DNA of 64,000 bases. It comes from SZUA-430 sp964483585 (GTDB lineage: Bacteria; Pseudomonadota; Alphaproteobacteria; Micropepsales; Micropepsaceae). The DNA lies in NCBI GenBank assembly GCA_964483585.1, contig CAZABH010000003.1, positions 62,001 to 126,000 on the forward strand, in the 5' to 3' direction. The position numbers and the translations under genes were made by a program. The notes below the pieces were generated by a model. That model searched no databases and was not told the DNA's origin. It saw only the letters and a program-made list of their open reading frames with translations. Shown in pieces: positions 33,775-42,912 of this stretch; within the stretch, counting starts at the first letter, position 1, and the number at the start of each line of letters is the position of its first letter.

Positions 33775-35387
33775 TGGTGAAGCGACCCATGGGCAGTGAC
33801 AACGTGATCCACGCAGGTGACGTCCTGATTGTGGGGGCCGGCCTCGCAGGACTGTTCGCTGCCCTGCAGTGCAAGGGGGCTGTCACTGTCCTGTCCCCCG
33901 TTCCAATGGGATCCGGCGCGTCAAGCACCTGGGCGCAGGGTGGCATCGCCGCAGCCCTCGGCCCTGACGACACACCAGACCTTCATGCCAGAGACACCGA
34001 GGCGGCGGGAGCGGGCATTGTCGATCCGACCACAGCACGCCTGCTTGCTGTCGAAGCACGCCAGCGCATCGCTGACCTCGCAGATCTCGGCGTCCCCTTC
34101 GACCATGACGCGAGCGGTCACCTGATCCTTGGCCGTGAGGCTGCACATTCTCGCAACCGCATTGTGCGCGTGAAGGGGGACCGGGCGGGCGCGGCAATCA
34201 TGGCCAGCCTCGTCGCGAAAGTCAGACAAACACCGCGCATCCGTGTGATCGAGGGCCTTTTGGCCTACGAGCTCGCCATGGAAGGTGGACGCGTCGCCGG
34301 CGTCTACGCCCACCCCGTCGGCGACAAGGCCTCGACCCTTCTGATCCGCTCTCAATCAACGATCCTCGCCATGGGCGGCGTCGGTGGACTTTATGAGGTC
34401 ACGACCAACCCGGCCCAAGCCCGCGGTCAAGGCGTCGGTATGGCCGCGCGCAAGGGTGCCGTGATCGCCGATCCGGAATTCGTCCAGTTTCATCCCACCG
34501 CCATCGCCATCGGCCGCGACCCATCACCGCTTGCCACAGAAGCCCTTCGCGGCGAAGGCGCGATCCTCGTCAACGATCGCGGCGAACGCTTCATGCTGCA
34601 GACGCATCAAGACGCGGAACTCGCACCCCGTGATGTCGTCGCCCGCGCGATCTTCCGCCAGATCAGAAGCGGACGGCGCGTATTCCTCGATGCAAGAAAA
34701 GCCTTGGGCACCCGCTTTCAAGATGCATTTCCGACCGTGTTCTCCCACTGCATTGAGGCGGGCATCGATCCAGGGCAAGCCCCGATCCCAGTCGCACCGG
34801 CAGCACACTATCACATGGGTGGCATCAGCGTTGACCAGAACGCACGCAGCACCCTTCCTGGCCTCTGGGCAATCGGCGAATGCGCATCGACCGGCGCCCA
34901 CGGAGCGAACAGGCTGGCCTCCAACTCATTGCTGGAAGCGATTGTTTTTGGAGCACGTGCAGCATTAGACATCAATGCAACACTACGACCGACCAGTTCA
35001 CCGCTCACTGCGATCATGCAGCCAGAACCAATCATGCCGTCCCCCCCGCCAGCATTGTCGAACCTGCGGCGGATGATGACCGCGAATGTCGGCCTGGAAC
35101 GCAACGCACAAGATCTTCGCGACGCCATCGACTTGATCCTCAAACTGGAGAAAGCCGCGGGCCAGGACCCCGATCTCCGAAACATGACAGCTACCTGCCT
35201 TCTCATTGCCGGTGCAGCGCTGATGCGGACAGAAAGCCGTGGCGGCCATTTCCGCAATGATTTCCCGTCAACACAGGCAAACTGGGCTCACAGAACGTTC
35301 GTAACGCTCGACCAAATCCGGGACTATGTAGCGAGCGACGCGACCAGGCTGCAAACGCAACCGATCATCCGCGCAGGCAAGGCATGA
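33774..35387 (+). CDS. nadB: L-aspartate oxidase
   Basis: FAD enzyme oxidising aspartate to iminoaspartate for NadA. The 537 residues show the FAD-binding VLIVGAGLAGLFAAL, GSGASSTWAQGGIAAAL, the AMGGVGGLYEVTTNP segment, HYHMGGISVD and SNSLLEAIVFG. The start overlaps the nadA stop; an ATG 15 bases on is also possible. Confidence 0.97.
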   Translation: MVKRPMGSDNVIHAGDVLIVGAGLAGLFAALQCKGAVTVLSPVPMGSGASSTWAQGGIAAALGPDDTPDLHARDTEAAGAGIVDPTTARLLAVEARQRIADLADLGVPFDHDASGHLILGREAAHSRNRIVRVKGDRAGAAIMASLVAKVRQTPRIRVIEGLLAYELAMEGGRVAGVYAHPVGDKASTLLIRSQSTILAMGGVGGLYEVTTNPAQARGQGVGMAARKGAVIADPEFVQFHPTAIAIGRDPSPLATEALRGEGAILVNDRGERFMLQTHQDAELAPRDVVARAIFRQIRSGRRVFLDARKALGTRFQDAFPTVFSHCIEAGIDPGQAPIPVAPAAHYHMGGISVDQNARSTLPGLWAIGECASTGAHGANRLASNSLLEAIVFGARAALDINATLRPTSSPLTAIMQPEPIMPSPPPALSNLRRMMTANVGLERNAQDLRDAIDLILKLEKAAGQDPDLRNMTATCLLIAGAALMRTESRGGHFRNDFPSTQANWAHRTFVTLDQIRDYVASDATRLQTQPIIRAGKA

Positions 35388-36253
35388 AGAAACCCGAAGT
35401 CCTCGTGGAACCCCTCCCACGTTTCCTTCTGGCCGAAGCCGTGACAAGAGCTCTGGCCGAAGATATGGGGCGCGCCGGCGACCTGACTACCGCCGCAACC
35501 GTACCGGCCAGCGCACGCGCCCACGCGCTTCTGATATCCAGGGAAGCCGGACGAATTGCAGGCCTCGACCTCTGTACCACAGCCTTTCATACCCTCGACC
35601 CGTCCATCGAAATCGCAGTCATGATCCCCGACGGCGCAAACGTCGCTGCTCACGAGACGGTAGCCATCATCACGGGCCCTGCCCGTCCCATTCTCTCGGC
35701 CGAGCGCGTGGCGCTGAATTTCCTGGGGCACCTATCCGGCATCGCAAGCGCAACCGCCCGGCTTGTGGAACGCGTGGCGGGTACTGGAGCCCGCATCACC
35801 TGCACACGCAAGACAACCCCTGGACTTCGCGCTCTCGAGAAATACGCTGTACGCTGCGGTGGCGGTTTCAATCACAGGTTCGCACTCGATGACGGCATCC
35901 TCATCAAGGACAACCACATCATTGCGGCTGGCAGCATCACCTCTGCAATCAAGGCCGCACGCCAACATGCAGGCCACATGGTCCACGTCGAAGTCGAAGT
36001 AGACAACCTCGACCAGCTGAGCGAGGCCCTGGTGGCAGGCGCCAACGCCATCCTGCTGGACAACATGCCACCTGACATGCTGCGAGAGGCAGTCAAGCGA
36101 ACCGGAGGCCGCGCCATTCTTGAAGCCTCAGGCAACATCAGCATCGACACAATCGCTGCGGTGGCAGCCACAGGTGTCAACCTCATATCCTCCGGAGCGA
36201 TAACCCACTCGGCACGGTGTCTCGACCTTGGGCTCGACTTCAACAAGCTCTAA
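35384..36253 (+). CDS. nadC: Nicotinate-nucleotide pyrophosphorylase (carboxylating)
   Basis: Quinolinate phosphoribosyltransferase, converting quinolinate and PRPP to nicotinate mononucleotide. The 289-residue protein shows ALAEDMGRAGDLTT, ERVALNFLGHLSGIA, TRKTTPGLRALEKYAVRCGGG and KDNHI. It overlaps nadB by ATGA, and its stop overlaps the convergent 1154-aa protein gene by 4 bases. Confidence 0.97.
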   Translation: MKKPEVLVEPLPRFLLAEAVTRALAEDMGRAGDLTTAATVPASARAHALLISREAGRIAGLDLCTTAFHTLDPSIEIAVMIPDGANVAAHETVAIITGPARPILSAERVALNFLGHLSGIASATARLVERVAGTGARITCTRKTTPGLRALEKYAVRCGGGFNHRFALDDGILIKDNHIIAAGSITSAIKAARQHAGHMVHVEVEVDNLDQLSEALVAGANAILLDNMPPDMLREAVKRTGGRAILEASGNISIDTIAAVAATGVNLISSGAITHSARCLDLGLDFNKL

Positions 36254-39200
36254 TTCGTGGCAATATCAGGCTGTGACACGCCCTTGGACTTGAACTCGTT
36301 GAAGAATGCCTCGAGCATCTCGACAGACGCAATGCGCTTGACCAGCGTGCGATAGTCCTCGCTCGTGACATCTGGAGCATTGGTCAGCATGGCAAAGGCA
36401 TTCGCATCCGGCGATCCCTGCATCTTCTGCTGGAACCGGGAACGCAACCTCTCAAGCGAAGCCATGTCCCCTGCAAGGGAATAGGCAACGCACGCCCTCA
36501 TGAGGCTCATGCGCTCCAGCTCGTCCAGTGGCTCGTCCGCAGCATAACGGGTCCCCAGTATGGCCTCTGCCTTGGCAGCAGCCTCTGGCCAGCGCTGCGC
36601 ATCCCAGAGGATATCAGCGCGCAGTTGATCTGCCTCGTCGCTGGCATGAGACTCAAGAACCTCCAGCGCGTGCGTATGGTCGTTCGTGTCGGACAATGCC
36701 CGCGCCTCGACCAGATCACGCTGCTCGATCAGGTCATCCGGCAGCCTGGTCTGCCGCGTGGTCCGGATGGTTTGAAGTGCCTTGGCAGGCTGCTTGTCGA
36801 GCAGATAGATGACGGCAAGTCGAACGGCGACGGCCGACTTGGCCACCCCCTCCAGACGATTGTCCACCTGGTGCTGCAGCAGTTCAGCCGCCTGAGGAAG
36901 CAAATCCACGGAAACCAGCCGCTCGACCAGTCGCCTGATCATCTCGTCGCCACGCACCCCGACCGGCGTCAATTCCTTGTAGTCATAGAACAGACTCAGC
37001 GCATCAAGCGGCGAGAGGCTCTTCTCCTTCTCGCCAATGAAAAACGACTCGAACATGCCGCTCATCTGAGATGCAGCACTCCGAGCTTCCTCACTGTCTC
37101 CGAAATTTCTGATGGCGACACGCATCGTGCCCATTGCTTCTCGAAGCTTGTTCTCTCGAACGTAGAGTTGCGCCAGCTCACTGAGGGTCCTAAGTTCCAG
37201 TTCATCACCGCGCCACTGGAACCGCAGGCGCTCCAGATTATCGATGGCCTGCGGCAACTCGATCTTTCCTAGCTTGAGCCTTGCAAGCGTCCCCTCAAGC
37301 GTCGCGCGTGCAGCCACCGGACGGATGCGGGACTGCGCCAACCTGTCGAAAGCCGCCAGCGCCTTGTCCTGTCTGTCGACAGAATTATCAGTCAGGGCTT
37401 GCGCCAACGCGAACTCGGCCTGCACGGCCGGGCTTAGTCCCGATGAAGAAACACTCTCCAGAGCCTGCTGCGCCGACGCAGCGTCCCCCAACTCGAGCGA
37501 AGCGAGCGCAAGAGCCGTTCGTGCACGAGCATTCCAGTCGGGCGGATACTCAGGCATGACCTTCATCGCAGCCACGAGATTGTTACGCGCTTCGCGCCAA
37601 TTCCTCGCACCAGCCGCCGCGATACCCTTCCAAAGAGCCAGATGCGGATCATTCGCCAAGGCCTCGATATTGAGATCATCGAGCGCTTCGCGGTGACGCG
37701 CCATCTGGATGTTCGCAAGCGCGCGAAGGACCCTGAGCGACGGGTCACCTTCGGCAGTCTTGTCTGCGTGTGTTATCGTGCGAAGGACGCCCAGCGCCTC
37801 GGAACCGAAGCCATTGGCCACATAATGCCGCGCAAGTGCCATCCGCGGTCCGCTCAACCCATCGGGAGACTTCGCAGACGCCAGAATAAGTTTGCCAAGC
37901 GATGAGCGAAGCGTGGCGTCAGACTCACGATTGAGAAGCAGATAATCCGCTGCCGCGCTGGATTTGGCGGCCTCTGCCGGGCCAGAAGATTTTAGTCCGT
38001 CAACAATCTGGGCATTGGTAACATTCAGACCGAGCGGACGCGAAATCACCGCCTCACTGCCCTCCACAACAACACTGAGATCATCGGCTACCGATTGGAT
38101 CGCAATACCATGACGGGTAGGAAGTGCCGAGAAATCAACAAACCGGCGACCATCAAGCATGCCTCTCGCCGGAGCGTGGCCCAGAACAACTGCAATCTTG
38201 TCTTCAAGTTCCGGATCCTTGAGCCAAAGCACTTGCGTGAGCCCCGGCATTGGAATGCGAACGCGTGTGCTCTCCGCCGTAGATTGTCTGACCATATGTA
38301 GCCGCTGAGGCACTTCCGGCACGGCATTCCCGACTCCCAGCACCCAACTATCACCAGCAGGCGCGAAACTGACAGACATCGATGCCGGAACAGCCAACCG
38401 GAAGGCTGTAACGCCCGGTGCGACTTCGGCTGGTGCCGAAAGCAATGCCACGGGGGAATTCGCAACGTCGGTGATAGCGCTGAGATCCATGGCAGTCGGG
38501 CTCTCGACGACAACCCACACCGCAATGCCGCGCCTGAACACCGCCGCTGCAGGCAGCTGTACATACGGCAGTTCTATGCGCAGGACAGAGCCAAAGACCT
38601 GTGCCCTCGCAATACCCGGAACAGCGGGAGTCTCAGCTGCGACCGGTGCAAGCGCCGCTGTCAGATCCGTTTTGCCCAAGCGAAGGGTCTTGGGCAACGG
38701 ATCGGCAACCGTAATCGACGCCTCACTTGGAGAAATGTCCTGCGGCTCGCTGGATCCCCGAGCCGCCTGTTTCTTGAGCGCCGCCTCGTCGTCAAGCCGT
38801 GCCTGCTGATTGCCCCCGATTGCCGGAGAAGATCCCGCCTCTGTCGCAACACCCTTTCGTGACGGACGATCGAAGGCAATCTCATCTGCCGGGATCTTTG
38901 GCGGCGGCGGTGCCTGCAGGGCGTCGTCGCCGACGAGCACGCGCGGAGCACCTGCAGCAACCGCTTTCTCCGTCATGGCCGCAGCGTCCGACTTCGGCTC
39001 CCTGAGAAGGACGGCAATCTCCCCATCCCCGCTGTCATCCCGGAAATCTGCCTCCGGATCAATGTCGAACTCCAGTGTCAACCTGTCCCGTTCCGAGAAC
39101 GCTCGCGCCCCGCGAATCCAGGCAGGCGGGTTCTCCGAGAAGCGATCAAGGTCTACCTTCGCAGGCTTGGAAAAGTTGGCGAGCAGCTTGCCCCCGCTCA

Positions 39201-39714
39201 CGCGAAAACTGTGCTCGACCTTTCCGGGAAAATCGAATTGCAGCCGGGTAGTCTTCTCTCGCTCTGTCACCCGCACCGTCAGTTTGCGCTGCGGCGTGGC
39301 ATTTTCCGGCGCAGGCACCGCAGGAGGTTCGCCTTTGAATGAAGGCGGAAGAAGGTCAAACGCGTGGCGGACATCGAGATCTGTAGTCTTCAGACGGACG
39401 GGGCCCTTCAACGCCATTCTCAGGCCTTTGCCATCCGCATCGCGTCGGACGAGGGCGGCATATGGCTCAAGGGTCTTGGAGAGGGCACTTGCGTCCAGGT
39501 CAAACGGGCGATCAAACCTGATGACAAGGACACCGTCAGCGACCTGTGCCGAGCCAGCAACTTCATCGGGCCAATCGAAGACAATCCGGGCAAAGCCACC
39601 TTGGGTCGAAGCCTGCACCTGAACACTCTTGGACGCGACCTCTTCTGCACGCGCCACAGATGTGAGCACAAGCAACCCAAGAACGAGCGGAAGACGTCGC
39701 AGGAGTTCAATCAC
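36250..39714 (-). CDS. Large exported AMIN-like / helical-repeat protein in a flagellar motor operon
   Basis: A 1154-residue protein starting with GTG. A signal peptide covers about 1-23 (LPLVLGLLVLTSVARA). Three AMIN-like beta modules follow at roughly 30-120, 145-240 and 360-470; compare ARIVFDWPDEVAGSAQVADG with TRLQFDFPGKVEHSFRVSGG. A linker rich in Ala and Pro precedes a long alpha-helical, TPR-like region from about 600 to 1130. No transmembrane anchor is seen after the signal. It lies 60 bases after motE in the fliL-fliM-DUF6468-motE unit, with a CtrA box in that gap. Layout is analogous to the periplasmic motor protein PflA (beta-sandwich plus TPR) of Campylobacterota; homology is not claimed. 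Confidence 0.75.
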   Translation of the reverse strand: MIELLRRLPLVLGLLVLTSVARAEEVASKSVQVQASTQGGFARIVFDWPDEVAGSAQVADGVLVIRFDRPFDLDASALSKTLEPYAALVRRDADGKGLRMALKGPVRLKTTDLDVRHAFDLLPPSFKGEPPAVPAPENATPQRKLTVRVTEREKTTRLQFDFPGKVEHSFRVSGGKLLANFSKPAKVDLDRFSENPPAWIRGARAFSERDRLTLEFDIDPEADFRDDSGDGEIAVLLREPKSDAAAMTEKAVAAGAPRVLVGDDALQAPPPPKIPADEIAFDRPSRKGVATEAGSSPAIGGNQQARLDDEAALKKQAARGSSEPQDISPSEASITVADPLPKTLRLGKTDLTAALAPVAAETPAVPGIARAQVFGSVLRIELPYVQLPAAAVFRRGIAVWVVVESPTAMDLSAITDVANSPVALLSAPAEVAPGVTAFRLAVPASMSVSFAPAGDSWVLGVGNAVPEVPQRLHMVRQSTAESTRVRIPMPGLTQVLWLKDPELEDKIAVVLGHAPARGMLDGRRFVDFSALPTRHGIAIQSVADDLSVVVEGSEAVISRPLGLNVTNAQIVDGLKSSGPAEAAKSSAAADYLLLNRESDATLRSSLGKLILASAKSPDGLSGPRMALARHYVANGFGSEALGVLRTITHADKTAEGDPSLRVLRALANIQMARHREALDDLNIEALANDPHLALWKGIAAAGARNWREARNNLVAAMKVMPEYPPDWNARARTALALASLELGDAASAQQALESVSSSGLSPAVQAEFALAQALTDNSVDRQDKALAAFDRLAQSRIRPVAARATLEGTLARLKLGKIELPQAIDNLERLRFQWRGDELELRTLSELAQLYVRENKLREAMGTMRVAIRNFGDSEEARSAASQMSGMFESFFIGEKEKSLSPLDALSLFYDYKELTPVGVRGDEMIRRLVERLVSVDLLPQAAELLQHQVDNRLEGVAKSAVAVRLAVIYLLDKQPAKALQTIRTTRQTRLPDDLIEQRDLVEARALSDTNDHTHALEVLESHASDEADQLRADILWDAQRWPEAAAKAEAILGTRYAADEPLDELERMSLMRACVAYSLAGDMASLERLRSRFQQKMQGSPDANAFAMLTNAPDVTSEDYRTLVKRIASVEMLEAFFNEFKSKGVSQPDIATN

Positions 39715-39756
39715 GCGCGGCAGGCCCCATAACGGCTCAGCCTAGCTCTGTCGCAG

Positions 39757-39771
39757 TTAAACGCGCGTTAA
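39757..39771 (-). promoter_or_regulatory. CtrA-type box upstream of the 1154-aa protein gene
   Basis: TTAA-ACGCGCG-TTAA is an exact match to the CtrA core TTAA-N7-TTAA. It lies between the motE stop and the GTG start of the large exported protein, 43 bases before that start. CtrA controls flagellar genes in many alphaproteobacteria. Confidence 0.6.
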
Positions 39772-39774
39772 GCT

Positions 39775-40470
39775 TCAGCCATTTGGCCCACTCGATGAGG
39801 CAACCTCCCCAGCACCAGTTACAATTCCACCCTGAGTAACCTTCAGTCTCCGAGCCAGTAAGACCGTCAAGTCCTGCGCCCGCGCAGGCTCCATGGCAGC
39901 AAGGACTGCACCGATCTTGGCAGGCTTCATGCGATGTGCGACATCGACCAGGATCCCACGCTCGAGCCGGTTGAAAATCCTGGCTGCATCCTCAGGTTTC
40001 ATCGACTCATACGTCTTTACAAGACTGGAAAGCTGAGATTCCTCCAGCTCATTCCGCTTGCTGACAAGGGCTTCAAGCTTCTGCTCAAGCTGTTTCAGTT
40101 CGGAAAGCTTCACGTCAATCTGCTTTTCGGCAGCAGAAAGCATCTTTTCCCGCAATCCGACATTCTTCTCTCTCTCATCCAGTGCCGCGCGTCGTTCAAC
40201 AAGCTTCTGCAGCACATCTGCTTCGCCCCTGGTGCTTGGCACCACCATTGCGGGTGCAGGCTGGGCTGGTGGAGGCGATGCAGCAACAGGCGGCTTGGCT
40301 CCATCCTCTGCAGCCGCCCCCACTTGTGGTGCAGTCGACTCTTTCGTTGCCGCATCGTTACCGGCCTCGGCATCAGCGGCAGGGTCGGCCGCCATCGCGC
40401 CAAGGCGCAGAAACAGCAGCACGCCGGCCGCACCGATAAGCGTGGGAAGAAGACGGACACGGCTGGACAT
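39775..40470 (-). CDS. motE: MotE-family flagellar motor protein
   Basis: A 231-residue exported or membrane-anchored protein. It has an N-terminal hydrophobic segment (8-28), an Ala/Pro-rich linker, and a coiled coil at about 88-140 (ERRAALDEREKNVGLREKMLSAAEKQ). An MgtE-N-like helical domain follows (YESMKPEDAARIFNRLERGILVDVAHRMKPAKIGAVLAAMEPARA). MotE chaperones periplasmic MotC for motor assembly in rhizobia. It lies 9 bases after the DUF6468 gene. Confidence 0.82.
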   Translation of the reverse strand: MSSRVRLLPTLIGAAGVLLFLRLGAMAADPAADAEAGNDAATKESTAPQVGAAAEDGAKPPVAASPPPAQPAPAMVVPSTRGEADVLQKLVERRAALDEREKNVGLREKMLSAAEKQIDVKLSELKQLEQKLEALVSKRNELEESQLSSLVKTYESMKPEDAARIFNRLERGILVDVAHRMKPAKIGAVLAAMEPARAQDLTVLLARRLKVTQGGIVTGAGEVASSSGPNG

Positions 40471-40479
40471 GACGATGGC

Positions 40480-40902
40480 CTATCTTGACGCCGCAAGAGA
40501 ACGTAGCGCATCCAGCGCGGAAGCCTGTCGCGGTTCAGTCTGCGGACGAGGAAGTGCAACAGCGCTGGGACGCAATTCCGCAATGGTCTCAACCCGCGGA
40601 GAAGGCCCGGCGCGTCCTGCGCGTTCAGCCGACTTGAGGAGGATCGCAAGTTCGTCGGCAGCAGCACGTGCCTGCTTGATCTGGACCTCAAGCTCCTGCC
40701 CGGACGACTGTGCTGCCAGCTTCAATCCCTGTATCCCCGCCTCCGCACGGGCAGCAGCCGTATTCAGCTCGCGGATCACGCTGGCCAATTCATGCTGAAC
40801 ACTGCGAACGGACTGAAGCCGTCGGTCCAGTCGAAAAGCGACAAAGATGGTGACACCCAACAAAAGGATGACGATCCCGTCAATCAGAATGGCCTCGATC
40901 AC
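40480..40902 (-). CDS. DUF6468-type membrane protein of the fliM operon
   Basis: A 140-residue protein with one N-terminal membrane helix (IEAILIDGIVILLLGVTIFVAF). A coiled-coil-prone helix follows (about 30-95, RSVQHELASVIRELNTAAARAEAGIQGLK), then a short Pro/Arg-rich tail. The GTG start is 2 bases after the fliM stop. Proteins of this kind recur between fliM and motE in alphaproteobacteria; their role is unknown. Confidence 0.75.
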   Translation of the reverse strand: MIEAILIDGIVILLLGVTIFVAFRLDRRLQSVRSVQHELASVIRELNTAAARAEAGIQGLKLAAQSSGQELEVQIKQARAAADELAILLKSAERAGRAGPSPRVETIAELRPSAVALPRPQTEPRQASALDALRSLAASR

Positions 40903-40904
40903 GG

Positions 40905-42053
40905 TCAGGCTCCCTTGGCAACCCTGCGGTCGCGAAACTGGTTCTCTACACGCACGGCCACCTGATGGCCCACGCGGCCCATGCGTCCGGCAAGAAGCCC
41001 GACACCACCACAGCGCAGATGAATACGGGCTTCGGGGCCAACATTCAGCAACAGGGTCTGGCCCACCTCGAGGCTCATGACCTGGTTCAGCGTCATTGGC
41101 AATTCGTCAAGCACAGCTTCCAGTTCCACATTCGTCCGCCAGAGCTCCGTGGCAAGGTGGCCCTCCCAGATCGTGTCGCGCCCAAACTTTTCACCCATGA
41201 ACATCTGCAGCAGAAGTTCACGAATGGGCTCAAGCGTCGCATAGGGAAGAAGCAACTCCACGCGACCACCGCGATCTTCCATGTCCACGCGCAACTTCAC
41301 GAGCACGGCTGCATTCGCAGGACGGGCAATCGCCGCAAAACGGGGGTTGATCTCCAGTCGGTCAAGGCCGAAGTTCACTTTTGCAACCGGATCGAACGCC
41401 ACACCCAGATCCTGCAAGACAAGCTCGAGCAAACGCTTCACAAGCATGCGCTCGATCGTCGTGTAAGGACGTCCCTCGACACGCATCGCTGCTGTGCCTC
41501 GGCGGCCGCCGAGCAACACATCCACAATGGAATAGATCAGGCTGGAGTCCACCGTAAGCAGCCCGTAATTGTCGAGCTCCTCAGCACGAAATACGGCAAG
41601 AATGGCCGGCAGCGGAATTGAATTCAGATAGTCGCCAAACCGTACCGACGAAATATTGTCCAGGCTGACTTCCACGTTGTCGGACGTGAAGTTGCGCAAG
41701 CTTGTTGTCAGAACGCGGACAAGCCTGTCGAAGACAATCTCCAGCAACGGGAGCCGTTCATACGAAACCAGCGCGGAGTTGATGATGGCCTGAATACCTG
41801 ATCTCTCGGCACCCTTCTCGTCATCAGCCTCGAAGCCAAGGAGGGAGTCGATCTCATCCTGGTTCAGGATCCTGTCTGATGGCCCAGCTTCACCATCGCC
41901 CGCCTGCAAAGCCTCAGCCCACTCACCAGCAGCAGCATCCTCTCCATCGGCCTGTGCAACAGCGTCATCTGGCTTCTTCTCGACGCCATCCCCCCCCTCG
42001 GGGCTCTTTCCCGGCAGGTCTTCCATCTCGACTTCGTTACCGTCACCGGCCAT
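40905..42053 (-). CDS. fliM: Flagellar motor switch protein FliM
   Basis: C-ring protein that binds CheY-P and sets rotation direction. The 382-residue protein has an acidic N-terminal extension of about 60 residues. The CheY-binding segment ILNQDEIDSLLGF follows, then the CheC-like middle domain (GGRRGTAAMRVEGRPYTTIERMLVKRLL) and the C-terminal SpoA domain. The N-terminal extension before LNQDEIDSLL is unusual, since that motif normally opens the protein. Confidence 0.95.
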   Translation of the reverse strand: MAGDGNEVEMEDLPGKSPEGGDGVEKKPDDAVAQADGEDAAAGEWAEALQAGDGEAGPSDRILNQDEIDSLLGFEADDEKGAERSGIQAIINSALVSYERLPLLEIVFDRLVRVLTTSLRNFTSDNVEVSLDNISSVRFGDYLNSIPLPAILAVFRAEELDNYGLLTVDSSLIYSIVDVLLGGRRGTAAMRVEGRPYTTIERMLVKRLLELVLQDLGVAFDPVAKVNFGLDRLEINPRFAAIARPANAAVLVKLRVDMEDRGGRVELLLPYATLEPIRELLLQMFMGEKFGRDTIWEGHLATELWRTNVELEAVLDELPMTLNQVMSLEVGQTLLLNVGPEARIHLRCGGVGLLAGRMGRVGHQVAVRVENQFRDRRVAKGA

Positions 42054-42066
42054 GAGGCATCACCCG

Positions 42067-42678
42067 CTACTGAACGATCATTTCCCTGAACAGAACACCC
42101 TTCACCTTGACGGGTTCTGCTGACACGTTGATACGCCGAAGCAACTCCTCCTTGAGGCGAAATAGCGCTGCCGAACCACTCAGATCCTCGATGCGCAGCT
42201 CCCGCAGATAAGTTTGCAGTTGGTCAATAATGCGCGGCATGATCGGTTCAAGCGTCTTGGCGACTTCGTCCTTGGACGCCCCCTCGACCTCCAAGGACAC
42301 TGCAATCTTGAGAAACACCGGCTTGCCGCCCTGGGACGAGACATTCACAAGTATGTCGGGAACATCGAAGAAAACAGGATGGTGTGCATCAGCTGCCGCA
42401 TCCTTCTTGCCGCCATCCCCGTGTTCGCCAGCATGCCCTTCACCATGAGCATCAGCGCCCTCGGCGACTTCGGCTCCATCTTTCGCAGGATCATCGCCCC
42501 CCGCAAACATTAGAAAGTAGACCGCTCCGCCAATGAGAAGCAGCAATACTGGCGCAGCAATCATCAGGATTTTACGGGAAAACAGAAATGCGAAGCGTGA
42601 TTTTGGCTTCGCATCCTCTTCGCCTTCGGGCTTCGTGCCTTCGGCGTCTTCCTTGTCTTGTTTCTTTTCCTTGGCCAT
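42067..42678 (-). CDS. fliL: Flagellar basal body-associated protein FliL
   Basis: Single-pass inner-membrane protein around the stator that supports torque. The 203-residue protein has a charged cytoplasmic tail (EKKQDKEDAEGTKPEGEED). A membrane helix follows at about 35-55 and a His/Asp-rich linker at 60-95. The periplasmic FliL domain (FFDVPDILVNVSSQGGKPVFLKIAVSLEV) completes it. First gene of the minus-strand fli operon. Confidence 0.92.
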   Translation of the reverse strand: MAKEKKQDKEDAEGTKPEGEEDAKPKSRFAFLFSRKILMIAAPVLLLLIGGAVYFLMFAGGDDPAKDGAEVAEGADAHGEGHAGEHGDGGKKDAAADAHHPVFFDVPDILVNVSSQGGKPVFLKIAVSLEVEGASKDEVAKTLEPIMPRIIDQLQTYLRELRIEDLSGSAALFRLKEELLRRINVSAEPVKVKGVLFREMIVQ

Positions 42679-42841
42679 GGATGGCCCCAGCTCCGTATAC
42701 CGACCGCTTACCTTTCGGGTCGCTTAACATGCATGCGGTCTGGTTAAATTTCGGTTCGCGCTCGGCAGCTTTTGCCCGGCAATTTGAACCTCACCCAGAG
42801 ACCCTGACCATCAAGAGCCGCGGGATAGAGCCATTTTCTGT

Positions 42842-42858
42842 CTGGCACGGGTAATGCA
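42842..42858 (+). promoter_or_regulatory. Sigma-54 promoter upstream of flgF
   Basis: CTGGCACGGGTAATGCA matches the -24/-12 consensus TGGCACG-N4-TTGCA with the diagnostic GG-N10-GC spacing (GG 42844-42845, GC 42856-42857). It lies about 55 bases before the flgF ATG. Confidence 0.75.
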
Positions 42859-42912
42859 ATCAGCGTTTCAGGCGCTGGCGATCCTGCCAGCTCCAGCGGA
42901 GTGGTGGCCGCA

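Noticed and set aside
42744..42758. CtrA box between fliL and flgF
   Set aside because: Only TTAA-N7-TTCG, with a half-site missing; too weak to call.
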